DNA from: Tabrizicola sp.
GTDB taxonomy: Bacteria; Pseudomonadota; Alphaproteobacteria; Rhodobacterales; Rhodobacteraceae
Length of the DNA: 55,429 nucleotides
Direction: 5' to 3'
Assembly: GCF_016793705.1 (NCBI RefSeq)
Contig: NZ_JAEULO010000051.1
Span: 1-55,429 of the forward strand
In this document: one piece after another, positions 1 through 8,472 of the stretch
Layout: each line of letters begins with the position of its first letter
Numbering within the stretch: the first letter of the stretch is position 1
Notes under the pieces: model-generated
Database searches by the model: none
What the model was told of the DNA's origin: nothing
The model's input: only the letters and a program-made list of their open reading frames with translations
Translations under genes and position numbers: made by a program

Positions 1-1233
1 GCTACGCTTCGTGACTGAGACCCACGAGCAGTAGTCCATTCGACAGTTCGCTAGTATCGCATCAAGATCGGAACTCAGCGGAGAGACGGGAGCGGAATCT
101 CCCACAGAAGGATCGTCTTGAAGTTGCACTTCCTCCGTTGCTAGACGCTCGCGCTCCGCCTGTTCAGCCGCAAGCCGCCCCTTGTCTATGCCAACGCTTC
201 CTTCACTTTCCCCTCCAACCGCTCGCGCCAAACGTCCAGCCGAGTCAAGCGGTAAACAGGTGAAATAGCCATCTTCATGCTGTGCGCTCTGAAAGACTGA
301 GCCGTCCTTGATATCCACGCAGCTGTGCGTTTGCGAAGCACGGAATGGTTGTCCTTGCCTGCTCCTATGGACAGAAATCAGTTGCTGCTGAAGATCAATG
401 CCCAAGGAGGAAAAAACTGGACCAACGCTGTAATGCAGGGTCATATTTGAGCCTCTGACATAGCACTCCGCAAGCGACATGCCTGATGGCTTCTTCAGAA
501 CAAACACAGCCAAAACTCTCAGGGGTGCGAGCGCGTCAGGTGGACATTCCCGCCACTCCTGCATGCGTTGGGATTCAGCATTCCAGCGAACCAAGCTGAG
601 CGCTTTTTTGACTGCTTCAAGTTGAGCCAACGGCAACTGCAGCAAAGGAGCTGTTTCCAGAAGAACGTCATTTTCCGCCAAAGCATCACCGCCCTGACCC
701 TGAGGCAGTGCTGGTGGCGTAGCAGCGCCAGTTATCTTTTGAAGCGTTACGTGTGCCCTATAGGCAGCATCGAAGCCGTCAGGCTCCACCTGAGCCTTCT
801 CGCCAGCAATGATCGCATCACTGAGGGGAAAATCGACCGTAAGGGCATACGGTGCAGGCTTGCCCACGAGGTAGTTGACGTCAGCCGAAAACCTAAGAAC
901 GCCCTCATCCAGGAAGCTTCCAACGAACCCTTGAAATACGGGTCCGTCTGACTTTTCGAACTCAATAGCTTCGACAAGCTCCAAGCGCCCGCCTTGCGCA
1001 CGAACAAGGGCGCGCGCCAATGGGTCAACGCGTCCTGGTACGTAATGCTCGTTTCCTTTGTCGATCCAGTAAACGTCGCGCCATACCCGCCCCACTTCGA
1101 GTATATAGGTTCCGTCATATGCAGACACGTCTTGCGCTGCGAGGGGGGCAGATGACTTTGCGTCCGCGTGAGCAGGTGCAGATAAGCAGATAGCCAGCGC
1201 GGTCATGAGCGCAGCTGCAAGTTTCAGGATCAT
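1..1233 (-). CDS. secreted protein of unknown function, 3' end beyond the window
   Basis: The reverse frame stays open from an ATG at 1233 to base 1, so at least 411 codons are present and the C-terminus is missing. The first 24 residues are a clear signal peptide: K4, a hydrophobic core (LAAALMTALAICLSAPA) and an AHA cleavage site, which points to the periplasm or export. I do not recognise the rest. It has no further membrane segment, has several Cys residues, a short charged Glu/Arg-rich stretch near residue 360, and a CRMDYCSWV motif at the visible end. Base composition is visibly less GC-rich than the genes from 1709 on. With the tRNA-like fragment at 1441, this suggests it belongs to an integrated element. 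An in-frame ATG at 1206 is a weaker start because it would cut the signal peptide. Confidence 0.75.
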   Translation of the reverse strand, partial: MILKLAAALMTALAICLSAPAHADAKSSAPLAAQDVSAYDGTYILEVGRVWRDVYWIDKGNEHYVPGRVDPLARALVRAQGGRLELVEAIEFEKSDGPVFQGFVGSFLDEGVLRFSADVNYLVGKPAPYALTVDFPLSDAIIAGEKAQVEPDGFDAAYRAHVTLQKITGAATPPALPQGQGGDALAENDVLLETAPLLQLPLAQLEAVKKALSLVRWNAESQRMQEWRECPPDALAPLRVLAVFVLKKPSGMSLAECYVRGSNMTLHYSVGPVFSSLGIDLQQQLISVHRSRQGQPFRASQTHSCVDIKDGSVFQSAQHEDGYFTCLPLDSAGRLARAVGGESEGSVGIDKGRLAAEQAERERLATEEVQLQDDPSVGDSAPVSPLSSDLDAILANCRMDYCSWVSVTKRS

Positions 1234-1440
1234 GTGTGGCACCCGTTCGAAGCGTCCAGTACTGTCAACTTGCCATCGTCCAAGGCAATGTGGCACCAGT
1301 ATGGTGGCCAAGCGGTCTCTGATGCAACGCAATCGCAAAATGGGCGCTGGCTGCTTCCAAAAGGTGTGCACATTTCTGTGCACCTGAACTCGTAAGTTTT
1401 TTAAGTTATTGACTTACTTAGTTATTTCATGATGTCATTC
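1234..1440. other. AT-rich intergenic stretch with short inverted repeats
   Basis: I see no gene here. A perfect 7-base inverted repeat with a TTTC loop lies at 1366-1383 (GTGCACA/TGTGCAC), and GTAAGT/ACTTAC arms lie at 1392-1397 and 1412-1417. The second pair sits just left of the tRNA-like 3' end and could be an integrase arm or core site, which is inference. Confidence 0.35.
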
Positions 1441-1486
1441 TCTTGTAAATCCGTGAAGACCGGTTCGATTCCGGTACCCGCCTCCA
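1441..1486 (+). other. isolated 3' end of a tRNA-like gene, probable attachment-site scar
   Basis: A perfect T arm is present (stem ACCGG 1459-1463, loop TTCGATT, stem CCGGT 1471-1475), followed by exactly seven acceptor bases (ACCCGCC), a T discriminator and CCA at 1484-1486. No matching 5' half (GGCGGGT start, D arm, anticodon arm) lies upstream, where the DNA turns AT-rich. A bare tRNA or tmRNA 3' end at a composition change is the usual product of integrase-mediated insertion of an island. The parent RNA cannot be named with confidence; tmRNA or a tRNA are both possible. Confidence 0.6.
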
Positions 1487-1708
1487 AGTCTTTCCCCGCA
1501 ATCCCCGCGTCACCGGGCGGACCAGTGCCCGCGCGCCACGCTAATGGCAACTTGTTGACGGCGGGCAGAAAAAACGTGAAGGCGGCGCGAGTTGCGGCTA
1601 TAGTGCCGCTCAGCAGAAGAACGGCCCCGGGCAAGCGGGCGGTCCGACCGGGGCAGACAAGGCGCCCGGCTCCGCACTGGCCCAGGTGGCGCAAAGCTGG
1701 AGGCGGCA
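1487..1708. other. intergenic, no gene seen
   Basis: GC-rich sequence between the tRNA-like 3' end and the deacetylase gene. It should hold the deacetylase promoter but no convincing -35/-10 pair is visible. A ribosome binding site (TGGAGG, 1698-1703) closes the stretch. Confidence 0.4.
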
Positions 1709-3631
1709 GTGGTCGGCAAATTCCTACTCGGCGTGGTCACGGGTGGCCTGGTGGTCACGGGTGGCCTGGTGGTCGGCTCGCTCTTGTTCCCGACGCGTCC
1801 CGCAAACGACAATGTTCCGGCGGCCGAAGCGCCGATCGCCGCGCCGGTCGCCACCACGCCCGAGGCCGGGGCGACCGCCGCCGCGCCCGAGCCCGCTGCC
1901 GAGACCGATGTGACCGAGGCTGCGGACGCCACCGCCGACGTTGCGGCAGCCGAGGCTCCCGAACCCGCGCCGGTGGTGGAACTGGCCGAGGCCGAAGCCC
2001 CGGCGGAAGCGCCTGCCGTGACGGTCGCGGAAAGTGCCCCCCCTGCGCCCGAGGCGACCTCGGAAGGCGATGTCGCCGCTGCTGCGCCCGAAGCCCCGGC
2101 TGCCGAGGTCGCCCGACCGGAAACCGAGGCCGAGCCGTCGAAACCGGCGGCGCCCGAGGCCGATGCCGCCGCCCCGGCTACCGGGACCGAGAGTCCGGCA
2201 TCCGCAACGGAAACCGCTGCGGTCGAACCTGAACCTGCGGAACCGGCAACCGCTGAGCCAACGCCCGCCGAACCTGCTGCCTCGGTCGAGGCTGCGCCCG
2301 ACCTGTCTGCTCCTGCCCAGCCCCCCATCAGCGCAGCCGCACCGGAGGAACCGGCTCCGGCAGCACCCGCGCCGAGTGGGGAAACTGTGGCAGAAGCCGC
2401 GCCCGCCGCCGAGACTCCCGCCCCGGTGGAAGCCCCGGCAGTCGAGCCCGCTCCGGCGGCCCAACCTGCCGCCGAGGGCGGCGCGACAACGCCTTCGGAG
2501 ACCGAGGCGGCGACGGCCGATGCGGCACCGGCAACCACCGCAGTAGCCGAAGCCCCGGCTGCGCAAGCCCCCGCAGCGGAAGCCCCGGTCGACGAAGCAT
2601 TGCCGATGGAGCTGCCTGAAGCCGAGGTTCCGGCGGCCGAAGCGCCGGTCGAAGACCCTGCCGCCGCAGAAGCGCCCGGCGTTGCGACCCCCGCGCCCGA
2701 GGTGGTCACCGAGGAAACACCCAATCTGTCACCAGGCACTGCGGTTCCGGTCATGCCAGGCAGCAAGCCCGCAGCGCTTCCCGGCACCGCCGAAACCGAT
2801 CCCGATGGCGCGGCAACCGCCGAGGCGCCGGGCAACGGGTCCTCGTTCAAGCCCGCGCCTGGCCTCGTCCGCTCGGGCGAGGGGGTGATCATCGGGCGGG
2901 ACAAGCCGGTGGAGGCCGATGCCGCCGCCGACCCCGCCGCCACGCCGCTGGAGGACCCGCGCCCGATCGCGCAATTCGCCGCCACCTTCGAGAATCCCTC
3001 CGCCAAGCCGGCCTTCGCCATCGTGCTGGTCGATCCTGGCACCCCTGACCTCGACCGCGCGGGGCTGGCCGCCCTGCCCTTCCCGGTCAGCTTCGCGCTC
3101 GACCCGCTGGACCCCGCCACGCCCGAACGCGCTGCGGTCTACCGCGCGGCGGGCAAGGAAGTGGTGATGCTGGTCACGGGGATCGCGAAGGGGGCAGTGG
3201 CCTCGGATGTCGAGGTGGCCTTCCAGGCGATGGAACAGGGCCTGCCCGAGGCAGTGGCGGTGATGGACCTTGCCGATCCGGCCTTCCAGAACAACCGCAG
3301 CCTCGCGGGCGCGGTGGTACCGATCCTCAAGGCCGACGGTCGCGGGCTCCTGACCTGGGACGAGGGGCTGAACGCCGCCGACCAGATCGCCCGGCGCGAC
3401 GATCTGGAAGCCGCCGTGGTCTTCCGCAACCTCGACCAGGGCGGCGGGGACAAGGTGGCCGTGCGCCGCCTTCTCGACCGCGCAGTGTTCAAGGCCGATC
3501 AGGCGGGCCGGGTGAGCGTGGTCGGCACCGCAGATCCGTCGACCGTGGCGGCCCTTCTGGAATGGACCGTCGAGGGCAAGGCCGCGACAGTGGCGCTGGC
3601 GCCCCTGACGGCGGTGCTGAAGGTGGACTGA
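1709..3631 (+). CDS. divergent polysaccharide deacetylase family protein with long Ala/Pro/Glu linker
   Basis: 640 residues from a GTG start, chosen because TGGAGG lies 5 bases upstream and the frame then opens directly into a transmembrane helix (about residues 5-27). Residues about 30-420 are a low-complexity Ala/Pro/Glu linker, probably unstructured and periplasmic. The last 220 residues fit the divergent polysaccharide deacetylase (DUF610-type) fold, with FAIVLVDPG and VAVMDLADPAF-like strands. Family members are inferred to act on envelope polysaccharide; I do not see the canonical metal-binding NodB motifs, so activity is uncertain. The gene stands alone and converges on trpE across a hairpin. 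An 18-base tandem duplication in the helix repeats VVTGGL. Confidence 0.7.
   Translation: MVGKFLLGVVTGGLVVTGGLVVGSLLFPTRPANDNVPAAEAPIAAPVATTPEAGATAAAPEPAAETDVTEAADATADVAAAEAPEPAPVVELAEAEAPAEAPAVTVAESAPPAPEATSEGDVAAAAPEAPAAEVARPETEAEPSKPAAPEADAAAPATGTESPASATETAAVEPEPAEPATAEPTPAEPAASVEAAPDLSAPAQPPISAAAPEEPAPAAPAPSGETVAEAAPAAETPAPVEAPAVEPAPAAQPAAEGGATTPSETEAATADAAPATTAVAEAPAAQAPAAEAPVDEALPMELPEAEVPAAEAPVEDPAAAEAPGVATPAPEVVTEETPNLSPGTAVPVMPGSKPAALPGTAETDPDGAATAEAPGNGSSFKPAPGLVRSGEGVIIGRDKPVEADAAADPAATPLEDPRPIAQFAATFENPSAKPAFAIVLVDPGTPDLDRAGLAALPFPVSFALDPLDPATPERAAVYRAAGKEVVMLVTGIAKGAVASDVEVAFQAMEQGLPEAVAVMDLADPAFQNNRSLAGAVVPILKADGRGLLTWDEGLNAADQIARRDDLEAAVVFRNLDQGGGDKVAVRRLLDRAVFKADQAGRVSVVGTADPSTVAALLEWTVEGKAATVALAPLTAVLKVD
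1733..1774 (+). repeat. 18-base tandem duplication inside a transmembrane helix
   Basis: The 18-base unit at 1733-1750 is repeated exactly at 1751-1768 and six more bases follow. It encodes VVTGGL twice in the N-terminal helix of the deacetylase. The unit is a multiple of three, so copy number can change without breaking the frame. Confidence 0.8.
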
Positions 3632-3644
3632 GACCCGGAGGGCC

Positions 3645-3676
3645 GGTCTAGAATTCTTCCGGAAGAATTTTAGACC
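3645..3676. terminator. bidirectional terminator-like palindrome
   Basis: Two 16-base arms (3645-3660 and 3661-3676) form an almost perfect palindrome with one mismatch, centred on TTCCGGAA. It lies between the stop of the deacetylase gene (3631) and the stop of trpE (3681), where a shared terminator is expected. There is no classical U-tract beyond the arms, though they are AT-rich. Confidence 0.55.
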
Positions 3677-3680
3677 TGCG

Positions 3681-5189
3681 TCAGCCGTTCCCGCGCCCGG
3701 CAAAACGCCCGGCATCTTCCGCCGCGCGGCGGAGCGCGTTGGATTTGTTGACGGTTTCCTGGTACTCGGCCTCAGGGTCGCTGTCGAAGACCACGCCCCC
3801 GCCGGCCTGGATATACAGCGTCTCGTCCTTCAGCACCGCCGTGCGCAGCGCGATGCAGAAGTCCATCTCGCCATTGGCGGCAAAATAGCCGACGCCCCCG
3901 CCATAGATGCCACGCTTTTCCGGCTCCAGCTCGTCGATGATCTCCATCGCGCGAACCTTGGGCGCACCCGAAACCGTGCCCGCCGGCAAACCTGCCAGCA
4001 GCGCCGACAAGGCATCCTCACCCTCGCCGATCTCGCCCACCACGTTCGAGACGATGTGCATGACGTGGCTGTAGCGTTCGATGATGAATGTCTCGGTCGG
4101 GCGCACCGTGCCCACCTTCGCCACCCGGCCCACGTCGTTGCGGCCCAGGTCGAGAAGCATCAGGTGCTCGGCGCGTTCCTTCGGGTCGGCGAGCAGATCC
4201 GCTTCCAGCGCGCGGTCTTCCTCGGGCGTGGCGCCGCGCTTGCGGGTCCCGGCGATGGGGCGAACAGTGACTTCGCCATCACGCAGGCGGACAAGGATTT
4301 CCGGGCTGGCGCCGACCACCTGGAAACCGCCGAAGTTGAAGAAGAACATGAAGGGCGAGGGGTTGGTGCGCCGGAGCGAACGGTAGAGCGCGAAGGGCGG
4401 CAGGGTGAAGCGCTGCGACCAGCGTTGGCTGGGCACCACCTGGAAGATGTCGCCCGCACGAATATACTCCTTCGCCCTCTCCACCGCTGCCTTGTAGCCA
4501 TCATGCGTGAAGTTCGACTGCGCCGGACCGACCGGCGCGCTGTCGCCCAGGTCGCGCGCCGCCGAGGGCGCCCGGTCGAGATCGCGCAGCGCGTCCATCA
4601 CCCGTTCCGCGGCCTGCGCATAGGCCGCCCGCGCCGAAAGGCCCCCCGCCACCCAGGCCGGGGCCACGACCGTCACCTCGCCCTTCACCCCGTCCAGCAC
4701 GGCGACGACCGAGGGACGGATCAGTTCCGCATCGGGCAGGCCCAAGGGGTCGGGGTTCACGTCGGGCAGGCGTTCGACCAGCCGGATCATGTCATAGCCG
4801 AGATAGCCGAACAGCCCCGCCGATACGGGCGGCAGGTCTTGGGGCATCTCGATCCGGCATTCGGCCAGCAGATCGCGCAAGGTCTGCAGCGGGTGGCCGT
4901 GCAAGTCGGTGAAGCTTTGCCGGTCGAAGCGGGCCTCGCGGTTGATCCGACTTTTCTCGCCATGACATTGCCAGACGAGGTCGGGCTTCATCCCGACGAT
5001 GGAATAGCGGCCCCGCACCTCGCCGCCCGTCACCGATTCCAGCATGAACGTGTCGGCCCGGGCATCCCCGAGCTTCAGCATCAGGCTGACCGGCGTGTCG
5101 AGATCGGCCGCCAGCCGGGCCCAGACGATCTGGTTCCGGCCTGCGTTCCAACCGGCCTCGAATTCGGCAAACCCGGGGGAAAGCTGCAT
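3681..5189 (-). CDS. trpE: anthranilate synthase component I
   Basis: 502 residues, normal for the family. TrpE converts chorismate plus ammonia (or glutamine through TrpG) to anthranilate, the first committed step of tryptophan synthesis, in the cytoplasm. The N-terminal tryptophan-binding LLES-type element appears as LESVTGG (about 50-56). The chorismate-binding core has IAGTRKRG, LLDLGRNDVGRV, GTVSGAPK and a GIYGGGVGY ending. Its ATG overlaps the ppiD stop by one base (TGATG), so the two are translationally coupled. The partner genes trpG, trpD and trpC lie far away at 19.7-22.9 kb, the usual split of the pathway in this group. Confidence 0.95.
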   Translation of the reverse strand: MQLSPGFAEFEAGWNAGRNQIVWARLAADLDTPVSLMLKLGDARADTFMLESVTGGEVRGRYSIVGMKPDLVWQCHGEKSRINREARFDRQSFTDLHGHPLQTLRDLLAECRIEMPQDLPPVSAGLFGYLGYDMIRLVERLPDVNPDPLGLPDAELIRPSVVAVLDGVKGEVTVVAPAWVAGGLSARAAYAQAAERVMDALRDLDRAPSAARDLGDSAPVGPAQSNFTHDGYKAAVERAKEYIRAGDIFQVVPSQRWSQRFTLPPFALYRSLRRTNPSPFMFFFNFGGFQVVGASPEILVRLRDGEVTVRPIAGTRKRGATPEEDRALEADLLADPKERAEHLMLLDLGRNDVGRVAKVGTVRPTETFIIERYSHVMHIVSNVVGEIGEGEDALSALLAGLPAGTVSGAPKVRAMEIIDELEPEKRGIYGGGVGYFAANGEMDFCIALRTAVLKDETLYIQAGGGVVFDSDPEAEYQETVNKSNALRRAAEDAGRFAGRGNG

Positions 5190-7060
5190 CAGGGCAAGCT
5201 CGCGTGCACGGCGTTGATCGCCGCCTGGTCAAGCGTGATCCCGGCCTCGGCGGTCAGCGCGGCGGTGTAGGCGGCAAAGGCATCCTGCGAGATCGCCTGC
5301 CCCGCCTGCGCTTCCAGCGAAGCCTTCAGCGCCTCGGCATCCTCGCCGTCGGTGGCGGCGGGCAGGATATTGTCCAGTTGCACCACGGCGGTGAAGCCCT
5401 CGGCCTCGATCACCTGGACCGTGCCCTCGGCCATCCGGAACACGTCCTTGAGCAGGCTGTCCGGGGCATCGGCAACGAAGCCCGACCGCGCGGTTTCCGG
5501 CGTCACGTCGACGATGCCGAAACTGCCGATCCCTGCCCCGCCCTCCAGTGCCGTCTTGATCTCGGCGGCGCGGGCGGACAGGGCCTTGGCGGCCGCCTCC
5601 TTGCGCCAGTCCTCGGCCACGGCCTCCTTCGCCTCGTCGAAGGGGATCGGGGCGGCGGGGACGATCTCGTCCAGCCGAAGGGCGACGACGCCGCCGTCCT
5701 CCAGCACGATGGCTTCGGGGAAATCGCCGTCCTGCACCGCTTCGGCGGCGCTGCGGAAGGCGGGATAGCCCTCGATGGTGCTGTCGCCCTGCTGGCCGGG
5801 CACATAGTCCAGCGTCGCAAGCGCAAGCCCTGCGTCCTTCGACAGGTCCTCCAGCGTCGCGCCCCCGGCGAGAAGATCGTCGATCTCCTCGACCCGGTCG
5901 CCGATGGCCCGGCGCGCTGCATCGGTTTGCATCTCGGCGGCCAGCGTCTCGCGCGCGGCCTCGAAGCTGGTTTCCTCTGCCGCCAACACCCCGTTCACCC
6001 GGTAGAGCGCCGGACCAAGGTCGGACTCCACCGGCCCCGCCACTCCGCCCTCCGCGGTGGCGAAGACCGCCTCGCCAGCAGCCCCGAGGTCCGCTTTCGA
6101 CACATCGCCCTGGTCGATGGCATCCAGCGTCAGCCCACGCTCGGCCACCAGCGCTTCGAAAGTGGTCCCGGCATCCAGCTTCGCCTTTGCCGCCTCGGCG
6201 CTCGCTTGGTCAGGGAAGACCAGCCGCTCGACGATCCGCCGCTCGGGAACGACGAATTCTGCGATCCGGTCTTCGTAAAGCTTCTTCAGCGCCGCCTCGT
6301 CGACCGGCTGGTCCTTGGCGATCGCCTCCGGCAGCAGCGAGGCAAAGGTGATGCGCTTCGCCTCGGGCCTCGTGAAACGGTCGACATGGGCATCGTAATG
6401 CGCCTTCAGGTCGGTATCGGTCGGCTCGGCCACCGGGGTCGTGAGGTCCGCTTCGGTCAGCCGCAGCATGGAGAAACCCCGCCGTTCCGCCACCCAGGCG
6501 TAAAGCGTGTCGGTCATCGGCTTCGGCGCCGCGAAACCGCCGCCCACCGCGCCCTGCAACAGTTCGCGGCTGATGTCCCGGCGCAGGTTGGTCTCGAACT
6601 CGGCCTCTGTCATGCGGTTGCGGCTGAGCGTGAAGCGATAGGCCTCGCGGTCGAAGGCGCCGGAGGTGCCCTTGAAGCTGTCCATCTTCATGATCTCGGC
6701 CGCCACGACCTCGTCGCCGACCGAAAGCCCGGCGCGTTCGGCCTCGTTGTCCAGCGCGGCGCGGTTGATGACGCTTTGCAGCACCTGCTTGTCAAGGCCG
6801 ACGGAAATCGCCTGCTGCATGCTGACCTGCTGGCCGCTCTGTTGCAAAATGGCGTTGAACCGGGTCCGCAGCGCAAGGGCATAGTCGTCAGTGGTGATGT
6901 CGGTGCTGCCGACCGAGCCGATCTTCGACACGCCACCCGAGAAATTGGTGACGCCGAAACCGCCAAGCCCCAGGATCAGCATCGACATGAGGATCCAGAC
7001 CGCCGCCTCCTGCGCCTTGCCGCGCGGGCGCTTGCCGTCTTCGGTCGGGGTCTTGGCCAT
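5189..7060 (-). CDS. ppiD: PpiD/SurA-like peptidyl-prolyl isomerase, membrane anchored
   Basis: 623 residues, the length expected of PpiD. One transmembrane helix (about residues 18-36, WILMSMLILGLGGFGV) leaves a large periplasmic part. A SurA-type N-terminal chaperone segment follows (about 40-200) with the typical NRAALDNEAERAGL and FETNLRRDISRELL helices, then a parvulin-like domain (about 240-370) that is poorly conserved and may lack isomerase activity. The family helps fold outer-membrane and exported proteins as they leave Sec. ATG at 7060 has an AAGG about 8 bases upstream. It is the first gene of a two-gene unit with trpE; the pairing is frequent in this bacterial group and has no obvious biochemical link. 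Confidence 0.85.
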   Translation of the reverse strand: MAKTPTEDGKRPRGKAQEAAVWILMSMLILGLGGFGVTNFSGGVSKIGSVGSTDITTDDYALALRTRFNAILQQSGQQVSMQQAISVGLDKQVLQSVINRAALDNEAERAGLSVGDEVVAAEIMKMDSFKGTSGAFDREAYRFTLSRNRMTEAEFETNLRRDISRELLQGAVGGGFAAPKPMTDTLYAWVAERRGFSMLRLTEADLTTPVAEPTDTDLKAHYDAHVDRFTRPEAKRITFASLLPEAIAKDQPVDEAALKKLYEDRIAEFVVPERRIVERLVFPDQASAEAAKAKLDAGTTFEALVAERGLTLDAIDQGDVSKADLGAAGEAVFATAEGGVAGPVESDLGPALYRVNGVLAAEETSFEAARETLAAEMQTDAARRAIGDRVEEIDDLLAGGATLEDLSKDAGLALATLDYVPGQQGDSTIEGYPAFRSAAEAVQDGDFPEAIVLEDGGVVALRLDEIVPAAPIPFDEAKEAVAEDWRKEAAAKALSARAAEIKTALEGGAGIGSFGIVDVTPETARSGFVADAPDSLLKDVFRMAEGTVQVIEAEGFTAVVQLDNILPAATDGEDAEALKASLEAQAGQAISQDAFAAYTAALTAEAGITLDQAAINAVHASLP

Positions 7061-7111
7061 GGCTCTGCCTTCGGGTTGTTCCGGGTGAGGTGAATAGTGG
7101 GAACCCGGCAG

Positions 7112-7135
7112 GGGGGCAAGATCAAGATCGCCCCC
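7112..7135. terminator. possible hairpin terminator after the aminotransferase gene
   Basis: GGGGGC (7112-7117) can pair with GCCCCC (7130-7135) around a 12-base loop, between the aminotransferase stop and the ppiD start on the same strand. There is no U-tract, so the call is weak. Confidence 0.3.
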
Positions 7136-7158
7136 GGTCGCCGCGCCTCACGCTCTCG

Positions 7159-8337
7159 TCAGGGCCGGAAGGCCGCCAGCCGCCGGATCACCTCGGCAAT
7201 GCCCTCGGCATCCACATTGGCGAAGGCGATGCGGATCTGTCTTTTGCCCGCAGCCGACCCTTCGGGCTGGAACATCGTTCCCGGCAGCATGAGGAGCGAG
7301 GCCTCGCTCACCAGCCGCTTGCACAGCACGTCGCTGGCCATGTCGAACGGGTGCTCGACATAGGCGAAATAGGCGCCGCAGCCCAGAAGCCGCCAGCCTT
7401 GCAGGGATTTGAACCCCTCGACCATCGCGCGGCGGCGGACAAGGATTTCGTCTCGCTCTCCGGCCACCCATTGCCGCAGGTTCCGCATCCCCCAGAGTGC
7501 GCCGATCTGGCCAAGCTGGCTGGGGCAGATCGCGACGGTATCGAGAAACTTCTCAACTTCGGCCAGCCGCGCCGTGCTGGCGACGACAGCCCCCACCCGG
7601 TGCCCGGTCAGCCGGTAGGCCTTGGAGAAGCTGTAAAGCTGGATCAGCGTGTCGGCCCAGCCGGGATCGGCGAACAGGTCATGCGGCGCGCCGGTCCGGC
7701 TGTCGAAATCGCGGTAGGTCTCGTCCACGATCAGGGCAAGGCCATGGGCGCGGCAAAGATCGCGGAACGCCGCCAGCGTCTCTGCCGGATATTCCACGCC
7801 ACCGGGGTTGTTCGGGCTGACCAGCACGATGGCCCGCGTCCGGCCGGTGATCAGCCCCGCCGCCGCCTCTGCCGAGGGGATCAGCGTCGCATCCGTCTCC
7901 AGCGGCACGGTCGTGACCGAGGCCATGTCGAGCCACATCTTGTGATTGAAGTACCAGGGCGTCGTCAGGATAACCTCATCCCCCGGCCCGGCGAGCGTCG
8001 CCATCACCGTGCAGAAGGCCTGGTTGCACCCTTGCGTGATCGCCACCTGCGCGGGGGTGACGGTGCCGCCATAGGTCGCCGACCACTGCCGCGCGATTTC
8101 CTCGCGCAGGGCCGGCAAGCCCAGGACGGGGCCGTAAAGATGCGCGTTCGGGTCGTTCAGCGCCGCCTCCGCCAAGGCCTGCCGCAGGCCAAGGGGCGGG
8201 CTGTCCACCGGGGCGGCCTGGCTGACATTGATCAGCGGGCGGTCGGCGGGAAATGTGACCCCCTCGATCCAGCGCCGCGCCTCCATCACCGGGGGCGGTT
8301 CCGTGGCGGCGAAGGCGGGGTTCAGCGGCAGGGTCAT
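7159..8337 (-). CDS. class I/II pyridoxal-phosphate aminotransferase
   Basis: 392 residues in the fold-type I family. Visible landmarks are GPVLGLPALREEIARQW in the small-domain hinge, TQGCNQAF, the SPNNPGG motif, IVDETYRDF, and the PLP lysine in YSFSKAYRLTGHRVG; a terminal IRIAF carries the conserved Arg for the substrate carboxylate. It moves amino groups between an amino acid and a 2-oxo acid in the cytoplasm; the substrate cannot be read from sequence. I start at 8337 (MTLPLNP) because AAGGA lies about 8 bases upstream; the frame is open further but without homology. It is divergent from parDE and single. Confidence 0.85.
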   Translation of the reverse strand: MTLPLNPAFAATEPPPVMEARRWIEGVTFPADRPLINVSQAAPVDSPPLGLRQALAEAALNDPNAHLYGPVLGLPALREEIARQWSATYGGTVTPAQVAITQGCNQAFCTVMATLAGPGDEVILTTPWYFNHKMWLDMASVTTVPLETDATLIPSAEAAAGLITGRTRAIVLVSPNNPGGVEYPAETLAAFRDLCRAHGLALIVDETYRDFDSRTGAPHDLFADPGWADTLIQLYSFSKAYRLTGHRVGAVVASTARLAEVEKFLDTVAICPSQLGQIGALWGMRNLRQWVAGERDEILVRRRAMVEGFKSLQGWRLLGCGAYFAYVEHPFDMASDVLCKRLVSEASLLMLPGTMFQPEGSAAGKRQIRIAFANVDAEGIAEVIRRLAAFRP

Positions 8338-8414
8338 GCGGTCCATCCTTGACGGGTCCCGCGAAGTGTCCCCGGATGGCGCGCAGTTGCAAGCCCCCTC
8401 GTCAGGCGGTTGTA

Positions 8415-8441
8415 TTGAAATTTGGTATCCATTGGTATAAT
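8415..8441 (+). promoter_or_regulatory. parDE promoter with direct-repeat operator
   Basis: TTGAAA (8415-8420) and a perfect TATAAT (8436-8441) are separated by 15 bases. Between and across them TTGGTAT occurs twice, at 8422-8428 and 8432-8438, on a 10-base period. Ribbon-helix-helix antitoxins such as ParD bind short repeats at about this spacing to repress their own operon, so this is the likely autoregulatory site. Confidence 0.65.
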
Positions 8442-8472
8442 CTGACCCCGACCCATGAGAAGGACCCCGGCC

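Noticed and set aside
1441-1830. Possible permuted tmRNA: tRNA-like 3' end at 1441 and an ANDN coding stretch near 1806
   Set aside because: The ANDN peptide lies inside the deacetylase frame without a nearby stop, and no paired 5' tRNA-like half was found, only a weak GGCGGG match near 1560.
1510-3120. A 536-codon open frame antisense to the deacetylase gene, rich in Ala, Gly and Ser
   Set aside because: It mirrors the low-complexity linker of the real gene; in GC-rich DNA such antisense frames stay open by codon bias. No start signal or similarity.
5204-7093. A 629-codon frame antisense to ppiD
   Set aside because: Composition is Arg/Gly/His-rich nonsense and the reverse strand encodes a complete PpiD-like protein.
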